NCBI GenBank assembly: GCA_027574665.1
Contig: CM050650.1
Span: forward strand, 55,597,304 to 55,661,303
DNA from: Rhynochetos jubatus
Lineage: Eukaryota > Chordata > Aves > Eurypygiformes > Rhynochetidae
Reading direction: 5' to 3'
DNA length: 64,000 nt
The notes under the pieces are model-generated. The model was given only the letters and a program-made list of their open reading frames with translations. It was not told the origin of the DNA and searched no databases. The stretch's first letter is position 1; every line of letters begins with the position of its first letter. Shown one piece after another: positions 41,601 through 53,600 of this stretch. A program made the position numbers and the translations under genes.

Positions 41601-44600
41601 CTTAATACGCGTAACAATCATCTTAACAAACGACATTTGAAGTGGTATAATAATATACGGTTCAATATATCCCCTTTATCCTACGCTTTTCCACAGGTAT
41701 TTAGCAGACAAAATACGAGCCAAAAAAATGCATATCTCAGCCTTTCCAAACTCATTACTCCTAAATAGGTAAAGATTTTAAGTCTGACACTTGTCCACAC
41801 TGGCTGATCCCAACACACGTGCAATTGAGTGAAGCTGCCTTCCTGCAGACATTTCAGATGCCTAGCAACTGAGCTTGTTCAAATGCAGATGAAACTTCAA
41901 GCTGCCCCATTTTTAATTCCCTCCTCCAGCAGTATTACCTCGTATTGCTGAAGTCGCTCCTGCATTTGCTGTTCCAGAATATTGAATAGAGAATAGTAGT
42001 ATTTTTAATTCAGTACTAAAAAAATCTGAAGTGTCTGTTTAAGCAAACTGCCCTGCATTTATACTAGGGAACTTTTGTAACAACTGGATGGAAAATGAGG
42101 AACACATGTAACATTAGGTTATATTACATAATAGTACAGATAGTTTTTAATTCAAAAGTAAAGAAGTGGTGCCATCTGGCGCCAAAAGTGACACAGACAG
42201 TTCAGTGGTGCATTTTCTATCCTAAGAAGTACACCACATATATGGGAGGGGGAAAGGAGCTCAGGACCTCCCATGACAGTACAGTGATAATGCTGGGCAG
42301 AGACTATCCCAACTCATTCGAGGGCTGAAGATCAATGAATTTGAGGGCAGGACCTGTGACTGGCAAGACAGTATAAAGTCCCCAAAATGACTTTAAAAGA
42401 AGCCTTTGGAAAGAACGCTGCAGAGTTTTCCTCCAAATCTACAGTGGTTTTCATGTGATTCAAGTTCTTTGACATTCTTTTACAGAATGTTATTGAGACA
42501 AAAATGAGTAAGTACTTTAGGATATACATATTTATATAAGGATCAGTGAATTAGCAGTGATCACCTGATTAACTGCTCAGCATTGACTTCTGAGACATTC
42601 CCCAGTCAAGTACCTTTGTTAACTGTCCTTTAATTCTGCAATGCTTTATTTTGCCTGGAGATTAGGACATATCTAACTGAACAAACAAATGAATATGTCA
42701 CACTGTACCAACAGCATGAGTTTCCTATCTGGTATTAAATTAATCTGCCCAACTAGCCTTGAGCAAGTCTAAAAAGCTACTCAGGTAATTTATGACTGCT
42801 GCTTGCGAAAAGTTTTTTTGGTGAGTGAGCTGCCACTGAGCCCACGTTGTTGCATTTTGACTCTCCTACCTCATGACGTGAAATCTGGATCTGGAGTTCC
42901 TGGATGTTGCTGGTTGCTATTGGCTTGTCTTGGATCTCACGATGGGCGCTCTCTATCATTTCCTGTAAATGTTTCATTTCTTGCTCATATTGCTCATACT
43001 GAACCACTGCCTCCTAGAGAGGGGAAAAAAAAAAAAAGCTGAGTGTCTATACGAAAATAAATATTTACTTAGTCCAAGCATAACTGATGTCCCTTCTGAA
43101 GTTGGGCAAACTTACGTCTACCTGACACTCATATCCAGGTAAGCCAAGCAGGAATATAGCCAGGAAAAAGTCTGTTCAGAAATATTGTGAACTGCAATGA
43201 ATTCAATTCATTTATTTAACTATTTCCAAAAAACTGTTCATATAACATGGTGGTTTAGATATCCAGTATGAGGAGCTAGAATTCTGCTTCCAACAAGTAT
43301 CTGCACCAAACATACCCACCAAAAGACAGCATTGACTAGTCTCATGGTTTTACTGTAAAGCATTTTCATCTGCTTTTTCACTTCAAGCCTCAATTTATGA
43401 CATGGAAAGACTATATGAAAAGTTAGATTTCACAGAAAATACAACTATGAGAGGATCATAAAGATTGATTTGGACCATTATCCTCCCACTGTTGTACCAG
43501 TTCTTCCTTTCTACAATCGATTCACCCACAGTTTGTCTAACCCATGTTTTTAAAACTTTTCAGTGTGACATTGTATCCTTCCTTGTACTTAAGTATGATT
43601 AAGTATCCTGAGTGATCAAAAGTTGCTTCTGTTATCTAACGAAGCTCTGCAGTTGTACCCTAGTGCAGTATGTATTTTTCTATCACTAAATAGCAGGAAA
43701 GAAAAGCTTATTCTCTTCTTTTTTGGAAATATCCTCTACATGTTTAGGTATAAATTCAAACAACTACATAAAACCTAGTTTTCTTGTATTTAGCAAAACT
43801 TGACAATGCTAATTTAGTATGTGCTAAATGACTCCAAAATCAGAAAGAATGTATATATAAATTTATACATATAAATAATTGTATATATGTAGGGAAAAAA
43901 ATCATTATTTTAACCCTAGAAAGCTAATTAACTCAATAGTTTTTATGCAATAATTACAAGAAGTTGATATAATAATTACATATTAATTTCATTAGTTTGT
44001 TATATATATTCTAAAACTAACCTGCATGCAATTGTATATGAGCTATTTGTTTAGTTAATCCTAACAGCATTACAAAAAATACAGCAAGATCAAGGACAGA
44101 ACCAAGAGAAGAGTCCACTGAATAAATCAAGCATTAACATGAACGTTAAGACCTCCAAAACCACGGAGTCAGATATGACTGAAACTTGGTGGGGAACTTC
44201 CTAATGGTACTACATGGAGAAGAGGAATGCAGAGAGATGTGAAATTCTCAGTTTTCCATCACAGTTTGAATGGCAGTGTTCAATCTACTTGGAGCAGTTT
44301 AGGAGAGGAGTTAAACTTGCCTGCATGATGTTGCACTGCTGAATGGCAGTGTGCTGCAGGCGGCTGGCCTCCTCCTGGAGGCGGAGGGCACTGTGGCACA
44401 TGGGCAGGCTAGTGACCACCTCTTCAGGAATCCTCAGGGCACTCTGACAGACTTGCACTGCCTGAACCTTTGGCTTCAGTGACTCCATTTCAGACAGTAG
44501 ATGCTAGAAACAAAGTCAGTGCCACAATAAGCCAGTTTTGCAAAAGTCCCAGAGCATTTGATGCAGCAAAAGAAAAATAATGATGAGTCCAACCACTAAA

Positions 44601-47600
44601 ACAAACCACAAATTTGATTATCTGTTGTCTAAACTGAATATAATGAGGACACACTTTGGAGTTGCTCATTCTGAGATTGTTTTAAATATTAGTTAAGAAA
44701 AAAGTCCACATAACAGGAATAAAAATTACTCATTAAAAAGCATAGTAGTACCTATTTATAAGTACAAAAATATTTGTTTTGGAAAAAAAAAGGATTTTTT
44801 TCTGATGTTTTCCATTTGAAAAATATCTTTAAAAAATCCATAAATCAAAGCAGTATAGGAGTCATTTATGTATACACATATTTTAATGTGAAAATCCAAA
44901 TGGAACTCCCTGCTGGGACACAGAAGCACATTTTCAAACCAGCACATGAATCCCACTGTGTTCACGACCTTTTCTTGAAAATACAAACTGTGACTGAAAA
45001 TGTTGCTTAAAATGCAAAAGGCAATCAAAGAGGAAAAAGCCACAGCTAGACAGAAATCTTTTCCTTTGAATAATCATGTGCTGGATGCATTTGTTAATAG
45101 TCTACTGCATTCACAATGTCCATTCAAGCTGACTGTTCATATCCATGGGAAGGGTCTAAGTGCAATGACTGCAGAATAGATTTGATCAGCATTCTTTTTA
45201 TCTTCACTGTGGAGTTTAATGTATTCACAGAGGAAAAAAAAGATTAAAAAAAAGAAAAAGGCAATGTTGATGAAAAGGGCCTTTGCACATTAGAAAAAGA
45301 TTTTAAGCTCAATGGATAAAAATCAGCTAGACAATGTATGTGGCATACAGGGACAAAGACACTGGTGTCTCCCTTCTCCTATACCATATGCAGAAACATG
45401 GCAAAGTGGGTCTGAAGTGCATACTGATGAGAGGATTGTGGTTTGCTCTTTCTTTCTGTGCCTTCATGACATATGGTGGATATTCTAAACAGAGATTTGG
45501 TATAATAACCTATCCCTCAGACATGACTGGCAAGGCTTCCCCTTTAGTAATTTGGGGGTAGACTCTGAAACAACGACCCACCTAAGAAACACCACCATTG
45601 GTCTCACCGACCTTCATTGTTCTTTGTGTAAGCCCACAAGCTACTCAAGTGCTAACTTTGAGGTGCTGGCCTTTTACCTGTCTGTGAGAAAGTTGCTCTT
45701 TCAAGCTCAAATGCCCGAGCTCTGGAGAGGTCAGTGTGGCTTGGGCTTGCTCCAGAGCAGCCTGCAGGGCTCTCAGCTCAACTTCAAATTTCTTCATGTC
45801 CTGTAATACAACACATTTGATTCAGGGATAAATAAGAAAGAAAAAAAAGAGTTAGTATAAATCTAGCTGTCTGGATTTTCTTGCTCTGTCCCTTCAATAA
45901 AGTGCATTAGTAAAACTAATTCATAGTTTTAGCAATGAATTTTAAATGTTTAAAACACTGGATAAAAATACCAGTCATACCATAGTCTAGAAAAAGCGGT
46001 GTCAAAGAGTTAAGTACTTCCTCAAACTGAAATATAGTATGTGCTTTATAAAGCTAATTTCATATAGGTTTAAGCCCAGAAAGGAACTCAAGATGTCCTG
46101 TAGTCATCTTCCTGCAGTAAGAAAGGATGTAACTTATCTTTTCATATTGTCCTAAAGACCACTTGCAGTGGAGTCCCACTTATCTCTACGGTCAACATAT
46201 TCTACTATTTCATTGCTCTCTTCATGTAGGAAGCTTTTTTTTTTGATTGTCTGACATTAAGTTATTTTTTGTTGAAATTTCAATCCTCTACTTACTATTA
46301 ACAACAGACATGAAGAACTATTTATTTTCATACTCTCTGAATACATCACATATTAGGATAATCCTTTTTCATGCACCTTTTCTACAAGTTTATAGACATA
46401 TTGCTATCATCACTATCCTGTGCTCTTTCTCCAGTTAGTCCACATCCTTCTTCAAGTGCAAAACTGGACACAGCTGTAACGTCGCTGGTGACCAACTGAT
46501 AGAACAAAATGACTACTTCACATACCTTACAATTACATATTTTAAAATTTTTATGCATGGTATTTGTTCACTCATTTTTTCCATGATCTTCATTATTACT
46601 CTTACAACCTTTTGACAGGGTGCATCAAGGCAGTAATTCCTCATTCCAAGGAACACATGCCTGGTTCTCCCTGTCTAAAATGTCACTAACAATTCACCCC
46701 CGTCTCTGTTGAATAGCAGCCTGATTCTTTCAGGTAGTCCCTCTACATTTGGTGTTGTCTAAGCATCCTAAAAGCCATGATCTCTAAACCAACTCATTAA
46801 TGAAAATATTGAATAGTACCAGATCCAAGGGAGAACCCTGAAAAACCCTACTTGATGTAGCCCTCTGTTTTTAGGCTGTGAACCATTGATAATTACACCC
46901 CAGATATGTTTCCTAGCCAGCTTTACACCTACCTATTGTATTTTCAACTAGATAAGCTTATTAACTTTGTTAATAACAGTATCATGTGAAACATTATTGA
47001 AGTCAAGATACATGACATATTGTACATTTATATACAAATCTATTACTTTCACATTAAATTGGACACTTTTTATCTGATTTTCTTTCTCGATCAAACTGTG
47101 TTGGCTTCTATTCATCTCCATGTTTTTTAATAAGAATTTACAAACAGTTTACTCAATTGTTCCAATACTTCTCTGAGAACTGAAGCTAGTGAGTTTCGCT
47201 TCTATGCTTATTTGTATGCAAATCTCTGATTTGTTCCTTGAAAAATTAAATAAAATAATAAATGCCTTCAGCTCATAAACTGTTGTTTACTGCTTGGTGT
47301 GTTTGTAATGTAAAGAAGTCTTCTTCAAAGGACAAGGGGTAACAGGTTTTAATTGAAAGGGGGTAGACTTAGATTGGATATCAGGAAGAAGTTCTTCCTC
47401 GAGAGGGTGGTGAGGCACTGGAACAGTTGCCCAGAGAAGCTGTGGGTGCCCCATCCCTGGCAGCGTTCAAGGCCAGGCTGGATGAGGCTGTGAGCAACCT
47501 GGTCTAGTGGAGGGTGTCCCTGCCCATGGCAGGGGGGTTGGAACTAGATGGTCTGTAAGGTCTCTTCCAACCCAAACCATTCTATGGTTCTATGAAAACC

Positions 47601-50600
47601 TACCTGCACCAGGATGGCCGAGTGGTTAAGGCGTTGGACTTAAGATCCAATGGACATATGTCCGCGTGGGTTCGAACCCCACTCCTGGTAAGTCCCCCTT
47701 TTTTTGTGAAGCAGATCTCCTGGAAACCATGCTAAGGCACATGGAAAACGAGGAGGTGATTCGTGACAACCAATATGGCTTCACCAAGGGCAAATCATGC
47801 CTGACATATATGGTGGCCTTCTACAATGGGGTCACAACCTTGGTGGATAAAGGACAGGCAACTGATGTCATCTACCTGGACTTGTGCAAAGCATTTGACA
47901 CCGTCCCGCATGACATCCCTCTCTCTAAATTGGAGAGGCATGGATTTGACTGATAGACTGCTCGGTGCATAAAGAACTGGCTGGATGGTCACACTCAGAG
48001 AGTGGTGCTCAACAGCTCAGTGTCTGAGTGGAGACCAGTGATGATCGGTGTTCCTCATGGGTCAGTATTGAGACCAGACCCATTCAACATCTTTCTCAAC
48101 AACATGGATGGTGGGACTGAGTACACCATCAGCGAGTTTGCCAATTACACCAAGCTGTGTGGTGCAGTTGACACGCTGCAGGGAAGGGATGCCATCCAAA
48201 CAGACCTTGTCAGGCTGGAGAGGTGGGCCTATGCCAACCTCATGGAATTCAACAAGGCCAAGTGCAAGGTCCTGCACATGGGTCAGGGCAATCCCAAGCA
48301 CACCTACAGGCTGGGTAGAGAATGGATCGAGAGCAGCCCTGAGGAGAAGGACGTGGGGGTACTGGTGGACATGAGCCAGCAGTGTGCACTGGCAGCCCAG
48401 AAAGCCAACTGTACCCTGGGCTGTATCCAAAGAAGCGTGGCCAGCAGGATAAGGGAGGTGATTCTCCTTCTCTACTCTGCTCTTGTGAGACCCCACCTGC
48501 AGTACTGCATCCAGCTGTGGGGACTCCAACATAAGGAGGTTATGGATCGGTTGGAGCGAGTCCAGAGGAGGCCATGAAGATGCTCAGAGGGCTGGAGCAC
48601 CTCTCCTATGGGGACAAGCTGGGAGAGTTGGGTTTGTTCAGCCTGGAGAAGAGAAGGCTCTGGGGAGAACTTATTGCAGCCTTCCAGTACCTGAAGGGGT
48701 CTACAAGAAAGCTGGAGGGGGCCTTTTACAAGGGCCTGTAGTGACAGGACAAGGGGTAATGGGTTTAAATTTAAAGTGGGGAGTTTTAGACTGGATATCA
48801 GGGAGAAGTTCTTCCCAGAGAGGGTGGTGAGGCACTGGAACAGGTTGCCCAGAGAAGCTGTGAATGCCCCATCCCTGGAAGTGTTCAAGGCCAGGCTGGA
48901 GGAGGCTGTGAGCAACCTGGTCTAGTGGAGGGTGTCCCTGCCCATGGCAGGGGGGTTGGAACTAGATGGTCTTTAAGGTCCCTTCCAGCCCAAACCATTC
49001 TATGATTCAAAACCCCTATGTTGCACTGTCATGGCTGCTGCCACTGTAGCATTTATGCTGTGTCCTTAAATATTCGTGAAATATGAGTCAAATGTGGAGA
49101 ATGGCCATTTTTAACCTTAGCTGCGATTTTCCTAACAATTGGTGATAGCTTATTCTCTTATTTGCCTTTAGGTATTTTCCTATTTAGTAGTGTGTAACTG
49201 TGGAAGGTGGCAGCATAAAAACCTGTATAAATATACTAATTATACCAATACGATATTCAATTTTTTCCTGAATTATTGTATCAATTTAAAATTTGCCTGT
49301 GTCTTGCACCAGTTTACCATGCCCTCAGGCATTGCATAGGCATAACACACATTTACATTAACAATAAATCCATGTGGAAGAGCTGCACAAAAGTGTCAGG
49401 AACATGAAACAACACATTCATGCTCTTCATTGAACTCCCTTGTAAAGCTAGGTCTTACATTATGGAATTCTGATCTGGTTCAGTACTGAGCTGAATTAAT
49501 AGATAGCAAGCTTTAGGTATCTCTTAAAAAGACAAAAATAAAGGAAATGGCACAGTATAAGTGCCAACACAGACACTTTTCAAGTACCTAAACCTAGGTG
49601 CTCAGTGCCATTTGAAACACAACATGATCCCCAATACATCCATCCAGAATGGGCAGATGTTGACAGTACCTGCAGGAACCTTGTCCTCATCTGGAACAGC
49701 ACCTGAAGGCAGTATCACAAACGGTGCGACAACCTGCACTGCTAATACTCTCAGAAACATGATGCACACACTACCCTTGCTGTCAGCTGGCATTAGAAAA
49801 ACTGCTTTCATATACCTTGGCAGCATCTTGGAGATTTGGTAACCGCATTTTGATAACTTGCTGTAATTCCTCTGTCCGTCGCCCCAGTTCCAGCACTTGT
49901 TGTGACATTCCTTCAGTACAGTATACACTTGCCAGATACTCAATCCTCTCACTCATGGCCTCAAGATCACCATGAATCTCTCCAGACTCATCAAGTATAG
50001 TCTAGATGTAGAGATAAACAAATTGAATGCCACAGCTGAGCTTCAGATTAAATGTATCTTTAAGGATATTTCTGTTCTGTAAACTCCTCAATTTGTACAC
50101 ATCTGTAAGCATACGGCTAAATTCCACTGATTTCCTGTAAGGCTTAGGCAATATGCTTCATTCTGAGTGTATGCTGAAGTGCTTTACCTTACGGAAACTG
50201 GAAAACAAAAGAGTAAGTCATGAAGCTCCAGCAGCGGTACTTACCAACACATTCATTTTAGTGTTTTGCTATATACACTTGCCTGTAAAAATATAATATA
50301 CACAATTTAGAGATAGGATTTGTTGTGGAAGCCTGATGTACCTAATGGGAAGCAGCAGAAGGCACTCGGGTGCAGTGTTACAGCAGGGCATCAGTCATTA
50401 ATACTGCCTAAAAAATGGCTACCAGAGTGTTCTGTGGGATGGCTTTGGTTAAGCCTGTATCCTCATCAACTTCTGAAGCAAGGAAAAAGCCATATCAAAA
50501 ACAAATCAGAAATGCTATCTCCCAGCTACCCTCAGGATAAATTACGTGAAGGTTCCTGTTCAGAACAAGAAAGTGTGACATACTACGTTGCCCCAGTCTA

Positions 50601-53600
50601 GGGGAATGAACTGACTGCAGCTGACAACTAACGTATATAGGAAAAACAATTAATGCAGTCTTATTTTGGCATTAGTGAGACTTAATGGTGCTTTGATTTT
50701 TTCAAGTAATGCTGGGCAAGCTGGAACCTCGAACTGCTCCACTGCTCCCACACATACACATTCCACACAGACACACCGAGAACAAACTGCACTGTCACAT
50801 GGACAGCACATCACTCTGATGTGAGATGTTCAGCAATAAAAATTTTAGAGGAATATTACCTGCAGTGAGGTACTCTGTGTGACAGAATCACAGTGTATAG
50901 ACACACTATTCGATCCAAAGCTACTCTGAATCCAATGTACTTGAGTAAACATGGACATCAACTTTGAATCACGTAGTTCTATTCAACAATATATCTTAAT
51001 TTCAGTCTTCAAAACAAATTTCCAAAATAAATTAATCATCTTTAAGGCTTGGGGCAATAGTCAAAGAAACCTCGCATTTTAAGACATTTTTTTCCCTCAA
51101 GGAAGAAAAAAAGTATAAGAAATAAAACGTCACTGCTTAGAAAATCACTGGTTTTATACAGCGCCCTTTAAATTCCATAGCTCATATAATCAATCACCTG
51201 ATAGGCTTTAAACTGATCACGAAGCTGAGAGGAAGAATTCCATGTTATACTACCATGTACTAGGATATTTGCTTTCTCGATCCATTTCAGTATGAACTCC
51301 AGCATCTCATTGTATTCTTCCAAGTGTGAAGCAGCCTGGATATAAAAGAAAAATCCACTTAAGTCTAAGATGTAGTTCTGTACAGTTCTTAAATAATTTT
51401 ATCATTCTCTCATTTACAGTTTTTTAACTTGGGGATTGTTTTAACAACTTTTCCTTGCTGTTGAATATTACTTAATTACTTCTGCATTTATGGAGTTAAA
51501 ATAGGCCTGCTTCTAGAAACAAGCATATCTGTTTCAGGGGAAAAAAGTCACTATAACAATGTAGGTCACACTGCGAGAGCACATTGATGCTCAAAGATAC
51601 CCCTAGAAGGTAACCTGCACATATTTCAGCCTTGCACATAAGTTCCAAAATAAGTAAAGTTCTTGCTCAGTTTGTGGCTCACTGTAAACCTCCTTTATGT
51701 CATTCCTTATTTTTCTTTGTCTCCTTCTGCGTCATCCCCCAAATCACCTTTTTTAAAAACCTGTTTTGTTCACTCAGTCTGTCATATTTCCAAAAAGAGA
51801 AATGTCACACTTGTTTCAAAATACAGGACAAAAGCTCTGCTTTCTGATTCATCCAATTTCTATTTAGCAAAGTACACCTCAGTTTCAATTTTCTTCTCAC
51901 TTAGCAGGAATAATTTCACTGATTTTTATACATTTGTTCTGTATGAAGGATGAATCAAATCCTAGGTGACTGAACTGTATTTGCATGCAGGTTGCCTTAC
52001 TGGCATTTTTTTGTGGTAGGAAGTGGATTTATTGGTTCTGAACAAAAATATCCTAATGGTTAAATCCCTTCACCAAGTACCTTTGACTGAACTCTTACTT
52101 TGATAGTAATTTTGTATCTCTCTTAAAAAACAACTTATCAGATGAAACTGAAAAGAGTATCATGAAATAGTTACCTTTTTTAAGCTTACAGAAGCTTCTT
52201 TATGCATGCAGAAAAGAGAACTCCTAATTTATCAGTGTATTGATGGCAGAACCATAGAAAATCCATTTATTTGCTTTTAGCTAGACTTTTCTGGGATAGC
52301 AACAATTAGCAAAAAAATACATAAGAAGGAGTTTCAGGAATTTGAACCACAGGGGAAACACCTTTATGAATTCTGAACTGTTGCACAAAAATTATGCATT
52401 ATCAGGGAAGTTGTATCTAGGCTTTTTGAGTGAATCTACAAATTATATTCACCCTCCATAGGTTGTGACTAAAGCAAAACTATTTTTTTATTTTTTAATG
52501 CTGCAAATACAGATATCAGTGATATGACAGAGGCCCTGAAAAGTACAATAAGATATTGTTTCCTGGCATGCTACTGTTTGCAGGAAAGTCTATAAATCTT
52601 TTCAGGGCACCAGAGGAACCAAATAGCAGATGATTCATGGAAGAGGATGTCAAAGCAGCATCACAGAGTTATTCCATCCTCTTGATCTGACCTGCCTGTG
52701 CCTCTCTCAGAGGTGTGACACAAGCTCTGACTAATAATAGGCAGATGTGCCACAGAATGCCTCTTCACGCATAGCTACAGTAAAGTGAATAAGAAGTTTG
52801 CATGCTCCTTCTGCTTCTGAAAGGAAAAAGCAGAAAAGTTTTGAGATCGTACCTGACTGAGCTTGGCTGCTCTGTACTCAGCCTGCCGTATGGTCTGTTG
52901 GTGCAATGCAGTGAGTTTCCCTATCCGGTTAGCCAGCTGCTTCGCCAGCGATGCGTTCTGCTCTGCAAAGTCCTGGACCAACGCGTCTAATTCCAACAGC
53001 TTTATATTGCAGCTGTCCAACTCTTCACCGAGGATCTAGACAGACAAACAAGAAAATCAGTGATCCAGGAAGTGTTAGCTTTCTGGCTTATTATTTCTAA
53101 TCCAACTTGAAACTTTTACACCCTGTCCAAAGTCTCCATAGTATATTCCATTTTTATTCTGCCTGGAAAGCAGCAATGCTTGTCTTAAGCAGGAAGGAAG
53201 AACAGCAGTATGTTTGGTCATCTCTTAAATGTGCACCATTACTCTTCTCTGATTTCTTGGCTGAAATGTATGACCATTTTCCCTGTCATAGCAAAAGACT
53301 GAGTCACTTCAGAGTGACATTAACCGTTCTTGGACATCTTTCTGTCTTTGTTTTTGAAAGGAATAGTCAGCACACATTGCCATGGCAAGGATTCTATTTA
53401 TTGGAAAGGAGTTTTGTTTTGTTGCTATCTTAAAATATACCCTTACAAACTCAGAAATATGTAATCACTCATTAATGCATTACAAAAATTTTCATTTGAA
53501 ACTTGCGTTTTCATACATAGATCTTGACATAGTAGCAGTCTAGATCATGCTACACTGTTTCAATAGAAGAATTTTAAAATAATTTTTTCTTGCCATAGCT

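Larger units (their letters stand above)
39577..42869 (-). other. SYNE1 intron 14-15, 3.3 kb; CpG-rich at its downstream end
   Basis: The CpG-rich patch (39586-40000) is listed as a promoter candidate. 40110-42869 is AT-rich with no element recognised. Confidence 0.7.
45801..49815 (-). other. SYNE1 intron 11-12, 4.0 kb, the most mobile-element-dense
   Basis: Holds an old minus CR1, two plus CR1 copies and the tRNA-Leu gene (all listed). 45801-46580 and 49010-49815 are unique sequence. Confidence 0.8.

Noticed and set aside
47608..47690. tRNA pseudogene or tRNA-derived SINE head
   Set aside because: All stems pair, both promoter boxes are perfect and a terminator follows, so it is called a real tRNA gene. 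The chimera idea is kept as a finding on its origin, not its state.
48002..48577. 191-residue frame as a live gene
   Set aside because: It is the broken C-terminal RT part of a CR1 copy, with the catalytic motif altered and stops on either side.
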